From assembly GCF_001742165.1 (NCBI RefSeq), contig NZ_CP016442.1:434001-498000 (forward strand): 64,000 bases of DNA, given 5' to 3'. The position numbers and the translations under genes are program-made. The notes below the pieces were generated by a model. The model saw only the letters and a list, made by a program, of their open reading frames with translations, made no database searches and had not been told where the DNA came from. This DNA comes from Burkholderia stabilis (GTDB lineage Bacteria > Pseudomonadota > Gammaproteobacteria > Burkholderiales > Burkholderiaceae). Shown here piece after piece: positions 43,858 to 53,436 of the stretch (positions are counted from its first letter, which is position 1; every line of letters starts with the position of its first letter).

Positions 43858-45791
43858 ATGCTCGATTTCTTCCGTAATCACCAGCGCCTGATGATGGCGC
43901 TCCTGCTCCTGATCGTGTTGCCGGGCTGGGTTTCGTCGGGATCCAAGGCTTCCGCGGCTTCTTCGACGATAGTGCGAACGTCGCAGCGGTCAACGGGCAC
44001 AAGATCACGCGGGTCGAATTCGACGGCGCGTTCCGCCAGCAGATCGACCAGGCGCGCCAGGCGCTCGGCGGGCAGTTCGACATCAAGATGTTCGATACGC
44101 CCGAGCATCGCAAGCAGGTGCTCGACGGCCTGGTCCAGCAACGCGTGCTGGCCGACGAGACGCAGCGTCTGCACCTGACCGCCTCCGACAATGCCGTGCG
44201 CGACGCGCTGATGAGCGACCCGATGATCGCGTCGCTGAAGAAGCCCGACGGTACGATCGACGTCGAACGTTATGCGCAGTTGTTGTCGTTCCAGGGGATG
44301 ACGCCCGAGCAGTACCAGGAGCGCGTGCGCTACAGCCTCGCGCTGCAGCAGATTCCGGCCAGCATCGTATCGAGCGCGTTCACGCCGAAGAGCCTCGCGC
44401 AGCGCCTGTCGGAACTGGCCGCGCAGCAGCGTGAAGTGCAGGCGCTCGTGCTGAAGACGAGCGACTTCGCATCGAAGGTCCAGCCGACCGACGCGCAGCT
44501 CACCGCGTACTACGACGCGCACAAGCAGAGCTTCGCGACGCCGGAAACCGCAACGATCCAGTACCTCGTCTATTCGCCGGCAGCGGCCGCTGCGAGCGCG
44601 CAGCCGACCGATGCGGACATCGAGAAGTTCTACGACGACAACCCGACGCACTTCCGCACCGAAGCGCAGGTTCGCGTGAGCCACATCTTCATCGCCGCGG
44701 CGAGCGGCGCGAGCGCAGCCGACAAGGCAGCGGCGAAGACGAAGGCCGAGCAACTGCTCGCCGACGTGAAGGCGCATCCGGACCAGTTCGCGCAGATCGC
44801 GCAGAAGGGCTCGCAGGACGCGCCGTCGGCTGCCAAGGGCGGCGACCTCGGCTTCATCACGCGCGGTTCGACGGCGGGCGGCAAGGCATTCGACGATGCC
44901 GCGTTCGCGCTCAAGCAGGGCGACGTGAGCGGTGTCGTGCAGTCGGATCTCGGCTTCCACATCCTCAAGGCGACCGAAGTGAAGCCGGCGGCCGTCAAGC
45001 CGTTCGCGGAAGTGAAGGACCAGATCGCAGTCGACCTGAAGCAACAGTACGCATCGAAGGCGTTCACGGACAACGCGGAAGGTTTCACGTCGACCGTCTA
45101 CGAAAAGGCGAAAACGCTGCAACCGGCGGCCGACAAGTACAAGCTGACGATCCAGACGGCCACCGTCACGCCGACGCCGAATCCGCAACTGCCGCCGACG
45201 AGCCCGCTGAACAATCCGAAGTTCTTGGCCGCCGTGTTCGCGAACGACTCGGTGAAGAACCAGAACAACACGCAGGCGATCGACGTCGGCAACAACACGC
45301 TGATCTCGGCGCGCGTGACCGATTACAAGCCGGCGGCCGTGCCCGCGCTCGACGCGATCAAGGACGTCGTGCGTCAGAAGGTCATCGCCGAGCAGGCTGC
45401 GGAACTCGCGAAGAAGGACGGTGCGACGAAACTGGCCGCACTGCAGCAGTCGAAGTCGACCGACGGGTTCGCAGCCGCGCAGAAGGTGTCGCGCACGCAG
45501 TCGCAGGGCCTGACGCCGGCGGCGCTGAGCGCCGTCTACAAGGTCGATGCGAAGACGCTGCCGGCCTACGTCGGTGTCGACCTCGGCGCGGATGGCTACG
45601 CGATCTACCGCGTGAATGCGGTGATCCCGGGTACGGCGGTCGATCCGCAGCAACTGGCGGCCGCACAGCAGCAGATGGCGCAGGTCGACGCGCAGAGCGA
45701 AGGCGAAGCGTATCTCGCCGCGCTGCGCGATCGTTCGAAGGTGAAGCTGTACGGGTCGACGACCAGCCAGTCGCAGGACGGCGACAACTGA
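43858..45791 (+). pseudogene. ppiD: PpiD/SurA-like periplasmic foldase, frameshifted
   Basis: PpiD is an inner-membrane-anchored peptidyl-prolyl isomerase/chaperone; the expected protein is about 644 residues. The gene starts normally at 43858 with MLDFFRNHQRLMMALLLLIV, the cytoplasmic tail and single membrane helix. The frame is then lost: after CCG (43921-43923) the family sequence continues only in the other frame, LGFVGIQGFRGFFDD from 43926. It then runs without a stop to 45791, with the parvulin domain (VRVSHIFIAAASG region, then GGDLGFITRG) and the C-terminal domain intact. A single base appears missing near 43924-43926. No slippery heptamer is present, so programmed frameshifting is unlikely. 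If the read is right the gene is broken; a sequencing error is the alternative. Confidence 0.82.
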
Positions 45792-46422
45792 GCATCGTGT
45801 CGCACGTCATCTGACGCCGCGTGTCCGAGCGGCGTCACGATTGCAGATCCCTGTCCGGCGGATACGCCGGGCAGGGATTTTTCATTTGGGCGCATCCGTT
45901 CGATTCTGGGCGGCTCACAGGCGTGAATGCGCGGCACGCACCGGCCGCCGGTCGCGTGATCGATACGAGCGCCGGGACAAGGGCACCGCGGGGCGGCGCG
46001 CGCCCGATACGGTATATAGTTCACGGAAATCCGGATTCCGCACGGTGTGGCGCGCGGGTTCGGTTGCGTCAGGCAGGGGCAGGGCGCAAGCGCGCGGGGC
46101 GGCCGGCGGCAGCGAACGCGGCCCGAATGCCGTTGTGCTTCGCGACGGAGCGCGCCGAAAAACAAACGACCGCGGTCAGAAAAATGAATACACGTTGCGA
46201 CAGACAGTCTTACCGGTGGCGCGTTGATCGGCGCAACCGTCACGGCCATCGACGTGGCTGCGTGGTTTTTGTTTCTGCCGCGGCTGTTCGGGACGGTGCG
46301 CCGTCCGAAGTGCAATCGGCTCACGCCCGACGAGGTGTGCGATGCGAGCCCGCCGTCGCGGGCGCTGCCGGCCGAACGCTTTCTCCCCGAATACTCGCGT
46401 CGATCATCGAGGCCCGTTCGTC
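45792..46422. other. Long intergenic region, ppiD / glycosyltransferase
   Basis: About 630 bases. The ppiD terminator is at 45847-45882. The palindrome GACCGCGGTC at 46168-46177 and a TATATAGT patch at 46013-46020 are the only further structures seen. Open frames on both strands lack recognisable protein features. Confidence 0.5.
45847..45882 (+). terminator. Terminator of ppiD
   Basis: ATCCCTGTCCGGCG and CGCCGGGCAGGGAT pair over 14 bases with one GT wobble around GATA, followed by TTTTT. Confidence 0.93.
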
Positions 46423-47319
46423 ATGAAACTCGATGGTTACTACATCAACCTGGACCGAAGCCATGAGCGGCGGCAATCGATCGACGCGCAGCTCGAACGG
46501 TTGTCGCTGACGCATGTATTTGCGCGCTTTCCCGCTGTCGATGGCGCGGCGGAGACGGAGCAGATATTCGAGAGCGCGGGCGCACGATCGGTATGGGCGT
46601 GCCGCCGGTCGCACGAACAGGTGATCGCACAATCGGCGCCCGATACGATCACGATCGTGCTGGAAGACGATGTCGAGTTCAGCGAAGGCTTTGGGCGGAT
46701 CGTAACTGAACCGGTGATGCGCGGGTTCGTCGCGGAGAATCCGTCCGTCGACATGGTGTTCCTCGACTGCTGCCCGTACGTCGCGTCCATGCCGCAACTG
46801 CTTGCGGAGGCGGAGCGGCATTTGCCCGGCAGGCGGCAATCGCCGGCGTCGGCCGAGCGCAATCACGAACCCGCGTCGGTGTCGATTCTGGACGCCCGGG
46901 ACCGCTATGCGTATTGCGCCGCCGCGTACGTCGTGACGCCGCGCGGCAAGGAACGGCTCGCCGCGCTGTTCCGCGCGTCGGCGCACGCGGACCGTACGCC
47001 GATCGACAGCCTGTTCCTGGGGTGGATCGCATCCGGCGAGATCAACGCGCGGATTTTCGTGCCGTTCCTCGTTTCACCGCCGCTCGACGTGTTCGAATCG
47101 ACGATTCCGTACGACACCGTCGGGCAGCCGCCCGTGGACGTGCAGGAGAACCGGTGGGTGAGCGCGGTGCGGCGCCTGCTCTTTGCGGGCGAGACGCGGG
47201 TCGAGTCTGTGTCGCCTGGGCAACCGCCCGGCGAGCCCGTACGGATGTCGTCCGAGTATGCGGCAGGCATGGCGCTCTACGAACAACTTCGCCTGATGTA
47301 TCTGGAACAACGCGGATGA
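46423..47319 (+). CDS. GT25-family (LPS-type) glycosyltransferase
   Basis: A 298-residue protein of glycosyltransferase family 25, which includes bacterial LPS galactosyltransferases. The start MKLDGYYINLDRSHERRQSI has the family signature YYINLDRS/R. The acidic metal motif LEDDVEF lies at about 86-92, and C-terminal RDRYAYCAAAYVVTPRGKERL resembles the family region. The acceptor sugar is unknown. It stands alone, without other polysaccharide genes. I chose the ATG at 46423 after GAGGCC; the frame extends upstream. Codon use is not clearly different from its neighbours. Confidence 0.78.
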   Translation: MKLDGYYINLDRSHERRQSIDAQLERLSLTHVFARFPAVDGAAETEQIFESAGARSVWACRRSHEQVIAQSAPDTITIVLEDDVEFSEGFGRIVTEPVMRGFVAENPSVDMVFLDCCPYVASMPQLLAEAERHLPGRRQSPASAERNHEPASVSILDARDRYAYCAAAYVVTPRGKERLAALFRASAHADRTPIDSLFLGWIASGEINARIFVPFLVSPPLDVFESTIPYDTVGQPPVDVQENRWVSAVRRLLFAGETRVESVSPGQPPGEPVRMSSEYAAGMALYEQLRLMYLEQRG

Positions 47320-47356
47320 TGCGGCACGCGGGGCGGTTTCGGCCGCCGCCGCGTCG

Positions 47357-48031
47357 TCAGCCGCGCGGCTTGCCGAGCAACGGCTTCAGTGCCGGCCAGA
47401 CGTTGTCGAGCAGAATGCCCTGTGCCTGCTGCGCGGGATGCATCTGGTCGGACTGGAACATCTCGGGCTTGTTCTCGATGCCGGCCAGCAGGAACGGCAC
47501 GAGCGGCACGCCGAGATCCTTCGACAGCCGCGTATAGACGGCGTGGAACTTCTGCGTGTAGTCGGGCCCGTAGTTGGGCGGCACGTACATGCCGACCAGT
47601 ACGACCTTCGCCCGTGCCTGCCGCGCGCCGGCGATGATGTCGCGCAGGTTCTGCTCGGTCGTCGCGAGCGGCACGCCGCGCAGCGCATCGTTCGAACCGA
47701 GCTCGACGACGACGATCGACGGCTTGAGCCGCTGCAGCACCGCGGGCAGCCGCGCGCGGCCGCCGCTGGTGGTGTCGCCGCTGACGCTGGCGTTCGCGAC
47801 GCTATAATCGATTCGCTCGGTCGTGAGCCGCTGCCGCAGCAGCGCCACCCAGCCGGTATCGCGCGGCAGCCCGTATTCGGCCGACAGGCTGTCGCCGAGC
47901 ACGACGATCACGGGCTGGCCCGACGTCGGGGCCGGCGCCGTCACGGCGCGTGCAGGCACGTTGATTGCCAGCATGGCGCCCAGCAGCGCGGCGACCGCCG
48001 CGCCTCTTTTCCAGCGAAATGTCGTGTCCAT
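47357..48031 (-). CDS. tesA: TesA-type periplasmic arylesterase/lysophospholipase
   Basis: SGNH/GDSL hydrolase, 224 residues, homologous to TesA (thioesterase I/lysophospholipase L1). The signal peptide is MDTTFRWKRGAAVAALLGAM (cleavage after ARA, about residue 29). Motifs are block I VVLGDSLSAEYGL (Ser49-region), block II SVSGDTTSGG, block III GSNDALRG, and block V SDQMHPAQQAQ with the catalytic Asp and His. The start codon (complement of 48029-48031) overlaps that of ybbA on the other strand, as in the tesA-ybbA arrangement known from E. coli. Confidence 0.93.
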   Translation of the reverse strand: MDTTFRWKRGAAVAALLGAMLAINVPARAVTAPAPTSGQPVIVVLGDSLSAEYGLPRDTGWVALLRQRLTTERIDYSVANASVSGDTTSGGRARLPAVLQRLKPSIVVVELGSNDALRGVPLATTEQNLRDIIAGARQARAKVVLVGMYVPPNYGPDYTQKFHAVYTRLSKDLGVPLVPFLLAGIENKPEMFQSDQMHPAQQAQGILLDNVWPALKPLLGKPRG

Positions 48032-48743
48032 GTTCAAGATTACCGATCCGATCATCGAAGTCCATGACGTATGCAAGCGGGTCGCCGACGCAACGGGCGA
48101 GCTGACGATCCTCGACGGCATCACGCTCGCCGTGCGGCCGGGCAGCAGCCTCGCGATCGTCGGCGCGTCGGGGTCGGGCAAATCGACGCTGCTCGGCCTG
48201 CTTGCGGGGTTGGACAGCGCAACGAGCGGCACGGTTCGCCTGCTCGGCCGCGCGCTCGACCAGCTCGACGAGGACCAACGCGCCGCGCTGCGCAACGGCG
48301 CAGTCGGGTTCGTGTTCCAGTCGCTCCAGTTGATGCCGCATCTGACGGCGCTCGAGAACGTGATGCTGCCGCTCGAACTGCAGGGCGGCATCAGCGCGCG
48401 CGACGCGGCCGACCGCGCCCGCGCGCTGCTCGTGCAGGTCGGTCTCGGCGAACGTACCGCGCATTATCCGAAATTGCTGTCGGGCGGCGAGCAGCAGCGT
48501 GTCGCGCTCGCACGCGCGTTCGTCACGCGGCCGGCGATCCTGTTTGCCGACGAGCCGACCGGCAGCCTCGACGCGGCGACGGGCCATGCGGTCATCGACC
48601 TGATGTTCGAGCTGAACCGCACGCACGGCGCTACGCTCGTGCTCGTCACGCACGATGCCGAACTCGCGCGCCGCTGTGCGACGACCGTGACGATCGACGC
48701 GGGGCGCATCGTCGAGCATCAAGCGGCGCAGCGCGACGCCTGA
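48030..48743 (+). CDS. ybbA: ABC transporter ATP-binding protein (YbbA type)
   Basis: A 237-residue ATP-binding subunit of the LolD/MacB-like superfamily. Walker A is GASGSGKSTLL (about 46-56), the Q-loop is VFQSLQLMP, the signature is LSGGEQQRVALARA (about 149-162), Walker B is ILFADEPTGSLD and the H-loop is LVTHD. It is divergent from tesA with overlapping starts. In E. coli ybbA is followed by the permease ybbP, but here the next gene is pgi on the other strand, so the usual permease partner is absent from this place. It may pair with a permease elsewhere. Confidence 0.9.
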   Translation: MFKITDPIIEVHDVCKRVADATGELTILDGITLAVRPGSSLAIVGASGSGKSTLLGLLAGLDSATSGTVRLLGRALDQLDEDQRAALRNGAVGFVFQSLQLMPHLTALENVMLPLELQGGISARDAADRARALLVQVGLGERTAHYPKLLSGGEQQRVALARAFVTRPAILFADEPTGSLDAATGHAVIDLMFELNRTHGATLVLVTHDAELARRCATTVTIDAGRIVEHQAAQRDA

Positions 48744-48744
48744 A

Positions 48745-48786
48745 TACCGATGCCGGCCGGGCAGCGCGTGCTGCACGGCCGGCATC
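48745..48786. repeat. Long hairpin between ybbA and pgi
   Basis: CCGATGCCGGCC and GGCCGGCATCGG pair over 12 bases, and an inner GCAGC/GCTGC stem extends it. It separates convergent ybbA and pgi. No T-run is present, so it may act as a Rho-independent-like stop only weakly, or protect both 3' ends. Confidence 0.6.
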
Positions 48787-48803
48787 GGCATGACACGGTT
48801 GCG

Positions 48804-50426
48804 TCAGCGCTTTAGCGCCGCGCGGGCGCGTTCGATCAGCGCCGTGGTCGACGAATCATGCTTCACGGGGTCGACCGATTCGGCCGACAGGTCGGCTTCG
48901 ACGACCTTGCCTAGAATCTTGCCGAGCTCGACGCCCCACTGGTCGAACGGATTGATGTCCCATACCGTCGCCTGCACGAGCACCTTGTGCTCGTAAAGCG
49001 CGATCAGCGCGCCGAGCGTGCGCGGCGTCAGTGCATCGACGAGCAGCGTCGTCGTCGGGCGGTTGCCGGGAAACGTCAGGTGCGGCGCGAGCGCTTCCTT
49101 GCCCGGCCCGGCGACCTTGCGTGCCTCTTCGAGCGTGCGGCCGAGCATCAGCGCCTCGCTCTGCGCGAAGCAGTTCGCGAGCAGCTTCGGGTGATGGCTT
49201 GCGAGCGGATGCTCGGGCGTCAGCACCGCGATGAAGTCGATCGGCACGATCGTCGGCCCCTGGTGCAGCATCTGGAAGAACGCATGCTGGCCGTTGGTGC
49301 CCGGCTCGCCCCACGTGACGGCCGAGGTCGGGTAATCGACGAAGGTGCCGTCCAGTCGCGCGGATTTGCCGTTGCTCTCCATCTCGAGCTGCTGCAGGTA
49401 CGACGGCAGGTAATGCAGCGCTTCCGAATACGGTGCGACGAGATAGCTCTGCGAGCCGAAGAAATTCCGGTACCAGATGCCGATCAGGCCGAGCAGCACC
49501 GGCAGGTTGCGTTCGAGCGGCGCTTCGCGGAAATGGCGGTCCATGTCGTTCGCGCCGGCCAGCAGCTCGTCGAACTGCTCGGGGCCGATCGCGATCATGA
49601 TCGACAGGCCGACCGCCGACCACAGCGAATAACGGCCGCCGACCCAATCCCACATTTCGAACACGTTGTCCGCGGCGATACCGAACTTCACGACTTCGGC
49701 CGGGTTCGCCGATACGCCGACGAAGTGCTTCGCGAGCGCGTCCTCCGGGCAGCCGCGCGCGACGAACCAGTCGCGCAGCGAGCGAGCGTTCGTCATCGTC
49801 TCGAGCGTCGTGAAGGTCTTCGACACGATGATCGCGAGCGTTTCCTCGGGATCGACCTGTTCGAGCACGCGCGCGAGATCGGCGCCGTCGACGTTCGACA
49901 CGAAGTGCGTCGTGATTTCAGGCGTCGCGACGTGGTGCAGCGCATGCACGACCATCTTCGGCCCGAGATCGGAACCGCCGATGCCGATGTTGATCACGTG
50001 GCGGATGCGCTTGCCCGTGTAGCCCGTCCACGTGCCGCTGCGCACGGCGCGCGCGAACGTCGCCATCTTCGCGCGCTCGGCGCTCACCTGCGCGTGGAAC
50101 GGCGCATGCGGGTCGGTCGCACGCAGCGCGGTGTGCAGCGCGGCGCGGCCTTCGGTCGGGTTGACGATCTCGCCGGCGAACATCGCGTCACGGCGCGCTT
50201 CGACACCCGCGTCGCGCGCGAGCTGCACGAGCAGGCGCAGCGTTTCGTCGTCGATGCGGTTCTTCGAGAAATCGGCCGCGAGACCGCCGCCCGGGATCGT
50301 GAAGCGTTCGGCGCGGGTCGGCGCGCGGTCGTTTTCCGGTGCGAACCAGTCGCGCAGCCGGGCATGGCGGATCTGTTCGAAGTGGGATTGAAGGGCAGTC
50401 CAGGCGGGGAGCGAATTCAGCGTCAT
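48804..50426 (-). CDS. pgi: Glucose-6-phosphate isomerase
   Basis: Interconverts glucose-6-phosphate and fructose-6-phosphate. The 540-residue protein has the family signatures [13 protein letters not shown], the [12 protein letters not shown] sugar-phosphate loop, [13 protein letters not shown], the catalytic Glu region [12 protein letters not shown] and a C-terminal QWGVELGK. The ATG at 50424-50426 (MTLNSLPAW) is chosen; the frame also extends 16 codons upstream. It is convergent with ybbA and stands alone; upstream on its strand the next gene is nnrD/E. Confidence 0.98.
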   Translation of the reverse strand: MTLNSLPAWTALQSHFEQIRHARLRDWFAPENDRAPTRAERFTIPGGGLAADFSKNRIDDETLRLLVQLARDAGVEARRDAMFAGEIVNPTEGRAALHTALRATDPHAPFHAQVSAERAKMATFARAVRSGTWTGYTGKRIRHVINIGIGGSDLGPKMVVHALHHVATPEITTHFVSNVDGADLARVLEQVDPEETLAIIVSKTFTTLETMTNARSLRDWFVARGCPEDALAKHFVGVSANPAEVVKFGIAADNVFEMWDWVGGRYSLWSAVGLSIMIAIGPEQFDELLAGANDMDRHFREAPLERNLPVLLGLIGIWYRNFFGSQSYLVAPYSEALHYLPSYLQQLEMESNGKSARLDGTFVDYPTSAVTWGEPGTNGQHAFFQMLHQGPTIVPIDFIAVLTPEHPLASHHPKLLANCFAQSEALMLGRTLEEARKVAGPGKEALAPHLTFPGNRPTTTLLVDALTPRTLGALIALYEHKVLVQATVWDINPFDQWGVELGKILGKVVEADLSAESVDPVKHDSSTTALIERARAALKR

Positions 50427-50537
50427 GGCGGTTCGAGTGAAGCGTGAATCGGGAGGAATGCCGCGCCGGCTCATCGTGATCGGAAGGCCGGCGGACGAGA
50501 GGGCCCGCCGTGCGGCGGGGGAGTCAGTATAGCGGCG

Positions 50538-52082
50538 TTACGTGTCGGCGCGCGGCGACGGGTAAAAAAGGCGATTGACCAGCATGCGCACCATCGGCGC
50601 GAGCTCGCCCGCGGTGAGCCCGGCCGGGCCCGTGCCGTTCGCGGTCAGCGTGTCGGCCGCGAGGCCGTGCAGGTAGACGCCCGCGAGCGCCGCTTCGTAA
50701 GGCGCGACGCGTTGAGCGAGCCATGCGCCGATCAGGCCGCCGAGCACGTCGCCGGTGCCGCCCGTGGCGAGCGCCGCGTTGCCGGTCGGGTTGATCGTCA
50801 CGCGCCCGTCGGGCGCCGCAATCACCGTGCCCGAGCCTTTCAGCACGACGATGCTCGCGTAGCGCGCGGCGAGCGCCTGCGCGGCGCAGACGCGGTCGCG
50901 CTGCACGTGTTCCGTATCGCTGCCGAGCAGCCGCGCGGCCTCGAGCGGGTGCGGGGTCAGCACGCACGCATGGCCACGCGCGCCGCGCGCCGCGACGGCG
51001 GCAGCGAGGTCCGCGTGCGTCGCGACGAGGTTCAGCGCGTCCGCATCGAGCAGCGTCGCGGCGTCGTGCGCGAGCACGTCGCGGATGAGCGTCGCCGCGG
51101 CCTCGCGCGTGCCGAGCCCGCCGCCGGCCGCGATCGCGGTCATCGCATCGAGATCGAGGCCGTCGGCGGGATGCAGCATCAGTTCGGGGAACGGCGGGTC
51201 GTACGGCGGCGCGCCGGCGCCGAGGAAGCCGACGTGTACTTTGCCGGCACCCGCGAACAGTGCGGCGCGTGCGGCCAGGATCGGCGCGCCGCACATGCCC
51301 GTGTCGCCGCCGAGCACCGCGAGGCTGCCGAACGTGCCCTTGTGGGATGCGTGTGCGCGGGCGGGCAGCGCCGCGGCGAACCGCCCGGGCGCGTTCAGCA
51401 CGATGGCCGGTGCGGCGGGCGGTGCGACGTCGAGCGATGCGATGTCGATCTCGCCGGCGAGATCGCGGCCGTCGCCGGTGTAGAGGCCCGGTTTCGCGCC
51501 GATGAAGGTGAGCGTATGGGACGCCGCGACGGCGACGCCCGCGCCGACGATCCGGCCCGTATCGCCGTCGAGCCCGCTCGGCACGTCGAGCGCCAGCACG
51601 CGGCCGCCGTTGCGGGCATGCGCGGCGATGCGGGCGGCATGCTCGGCGAATGCGCCGTCGAGCGCGCGGCCGAGACCGATGCCGAACAGCCCGTCGACGA
51701 CCCACGCATAACCGTCCAGTGACGCGGGCGGCGTGGCCGACAGCGGCACGCCGGCCGCGCGCGCGAGACCGAGCGCCCATTGCGCATCGTCCGGCTTGAC
51801 CGGCACCGGCATCCACGCCTGCGTCGCGACGCCGAGCTGCTGGAGGTGGGCGGCGGCAACCAGCGCGTCGCCGCCGTTGTTGCCGGGGCCGACCGCGAAC
51901 CACACGGGGCGATCGTCGCCGGCGACGCGCTCGGACAGCCAGCGCGCGGCGGCAGCGCCTGCGCGGCCCATCAGCGTGTGCGGCGGCAGCGCCGCGGCCG
52001 CGCCGGCTTCGGCCGCGCGCAGGTCGGCGACGCGCAGCAGCGCGATCGGATCGGAATCGGGAAGGGAGCGGGTAACGGTCAT
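50538..52082 (-). CDS. nnrD: Bifunctional NAD(P)H-hydrate epimerase / dehydratase
   Basis: Repairs hydrated NAD(P)H. The 514-residue protein carries both domains: an N-terminal epimerase domain (NnrE, about 1-215) with GPGNNGGDALVAAAHL, and a C-terminal ADP-dependent dehydratase domain (NnrD, about 225-500) with KGTFGSLAVLGGDTGMCGAP, TPHPLEAARLL and TGGTGDVLGGLIGAW (catalytic Asp region). The ATG at 52080-52082 gives MTVTRSLPDSD. The fusion is usual for proteobacteria. It lies downstream of the amino-acid oxidase gene with a 52-base gap, so the two may be cotranscribed. Confidence 0.94.
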   Translation of the reverse strand: MTVTRSLPDSDPIALLRVADLRAAEAGAAAALPPHTLMGRAGAAAARWLSERVAGDDRPVWFAVGPGNNGGDALVAAAHLQQLGVATQAWMPVPVKPDDAQWALGLARAAGVPLSATPPASLDGYAWVVDGLFGIGLGRALDGAFAEHAARIAAHARNGGRVLALDVPSGLDGDTGRIVGAGVAVAASHTLTFIGAKPGLYTGDGRDLAGEIDIASLDVAPPAAPAIVLNAPGRFAAALPARAHASHKGTFGSLAVLGGDTGMCGAPILAARAALFAGAGKVHVGFLGAGAPPYDPPFPELMLHPADGLDLDAMTAIAAGGGLGTREAAATLIRDVLAHDAATLLDADALNLVATHADLAAAVAARGARGHACVLTPHPLEAARLLGSDTEHVQRDRVCAAQALAARYASIVVLKGSGTVIAAPDGRVTINPTGNAALATGGTGDVLGGLIGAWLAQRVAPYEAALAGVYLHGLAADTLTANGTGPAGLTAGELAPMVRMLVNRLFYPSPRADT

Positions 52083-52134
52083 CGCGGGGTCGTGGCGGCT
52101 GACAGGAAGGCCGCCCGGGACGGGCCCGCGGCGG

Positions 52135-53436
52135 TCAGGTCGTGAAGCGCTCGGCGCGCAGGGCGGCGAGCGTGTCGGCGGGCCAGTGCTGCACGTCACC
52201 GCCCAGATAGTCGGTCACCACTTTAGCAGACCCGCACGCGAGCCCCCAGCCGGCCGGCCCGTGTCCGAAATTGACGAACACGCGCGGATGCGGGGTCGGA
52301 CCCACGACGGGCAGCCCGTCCGGCGACAGCAGTTGCATGCCTTGCCACGACAGCGCGGCGGAGATCCTGGCGGCGCCCGGTACCCAGTCGTGAACGGCCT
52401 GGCCAAGCAGCGCGAGCGCCGCCTCGGACAGCGGCTCGGCGAGCGGCTTCGCAGTGTCGGGCAGGCTTTGCAGCACGGCGCCACCGCCGACGCGCAGCCG
52501 CTGGTGCGTGCGCGTGATCGAGATCCGCTTGATCGAGTCGACGACGCTCAGGTGCGGCGCGTGTTCTTCGTACGCGACCGGCGCGGTGAGCGTATGAACG
52601 CGTACCGGGTGCAGCGGCAGGCGCCAGCCGAGCCGTTCCAGCAGCGGCAGGCTGCCGGCGCCGGCAGCGACCACGATCGCGTCCGCGGAAATCACGTCGA
52701 CCTCGCGCGCCTTCGCCGCGTGCCGTTCGCCGGGCGGCGCGAGCTCGACCGCAGCACGGCCGTTGTCCACGCGGATCGCGGCGACGTCCGCGCCGAAGCG
52801 GAATTGCACGCCGTGCTCGTCGAGCGTCTGCTTGACCAGCTTCGCGAACAGCGGGCAGTTGCCGGTGCGTTCGGTTTCGAGCAGCACGCCGCCGGCGAAG
52901 CCGGGTTCGGCCGGCACCGACGGCTCGAGCGCTGCGCATTCGGCGGCGCTCAGCGCCCGGTACGGCTGGTCGAGCGTGCGCAACAGGTCGAGCGCCGGCT
53001 GCATCGCTTCCCAGTCGCGCGGATCGCGCACGACGTGCAGGATGCCCGGCTTCTGCTCGAATTCGAGTTCGAGGCGTGCCTCGATGTCGGCGAGCGTGTC
53101 GCGCGACGCATCGATCAGCGGGCGCAGCCGTGCGTATTGCGCGGCGAATGCGTCGGGCTCGCGCAGCGTGCCGAGCTGCTTGACGAAGCGGCGCACGCCG
53201 CCGTTGAAGCCCGGCTTGTAGACGACGCCGCTGTCGCGCGGCTGGCGCTGGCGCATGAAGGTCGGGCCGAACCAGACGTCGAGCGGGCTCGGCAGCAGCG
53301 CGCCGCCGTCGCCGTAGGTCGCACCTTGCGCGACGGTTGCGTGGCGTTCGACCACGCACACGCGGTGGCCGGCCGCGCGCAGCTGGTAGGCGGTGGCGAC
53401 GCCGCTGATTCCGCCGCCTATGACGATGACATCCAT
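52135..53436 (-). CDS. D-amino-acid dehydrogenase-like FAD oxidoreductase
   Basis: A 433-residue FAD protein of the DadA/DAO family. It begins with the FAD-binding motif VIVIGGGISGVATAYQL (3-19), followed by VVERHATVAQGATYGDGGALLP. The substrate domain spans about 60-330 with TERTGNCPLFAKLVKQTL, and the C-terminal FAD contact is VNFGHGPAGWGLACGSAK (about 390-407). These match D-amino acid dehydrogenases that feed electrons to the respiratory chain; other substrates in the family are possible. The ATG at 53434-53436 gives MDVIVIGGG; no strong ribosome site is seen. Divergent from purL. Confidence 0.88.
   Translation of the reverse strand: MDVIVIGGGISGVATAYQLRAAGHRVCVVERHATVAQGATYGDGGALLPSPLDVWFGPTFMRQRQPRDSGVVYKPGFNGGVRRFVKQLGTLREPDAFAAQYARLRPLIDASRDTLADIEARLELEFEQKPGILHVVRDPRDWEAMQPALDLLRTLDQPYRALSAAECAALEPSVPAEPGFAGGVLLETERTGNCPLFAKLVKQTLDEHGVQFRFGADVAAIRVDNGRAAVELAPPGERHAAKAREVDVISADAIVVAAGAGSLPLLERLGWRLPLHPVRVHTLTAPVAYEEHAPHLSVVDSIKRISITRTHQRLRVGGGAVLQSLPDTAKPLAEPLSEAALALLGQAVHDWVPGAARISAALSWQGMQLLSPDGLPVVGPTPHPRVFVNFGHGPAGWGLACGSAKVVTDYLGGDVQHWPADTLAALRAERFTT

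Noticed and set aside
43921..43930. Programmed ribosomal frameshifting as the explanation for the ppiD frame change
   Set aside because: No slippery heptamer or T/A-rich slip site is present, and no downstream pseudoknot is evident; PpiD homologues are not known to need frameshifting.
45605..46324. Minus-strand frame and other short frames in the gap before the glycosyltransferase
   Set aside because: No ribosome site, no domain, composition typical of shadow frames, and overlap with the ppiD coding end.
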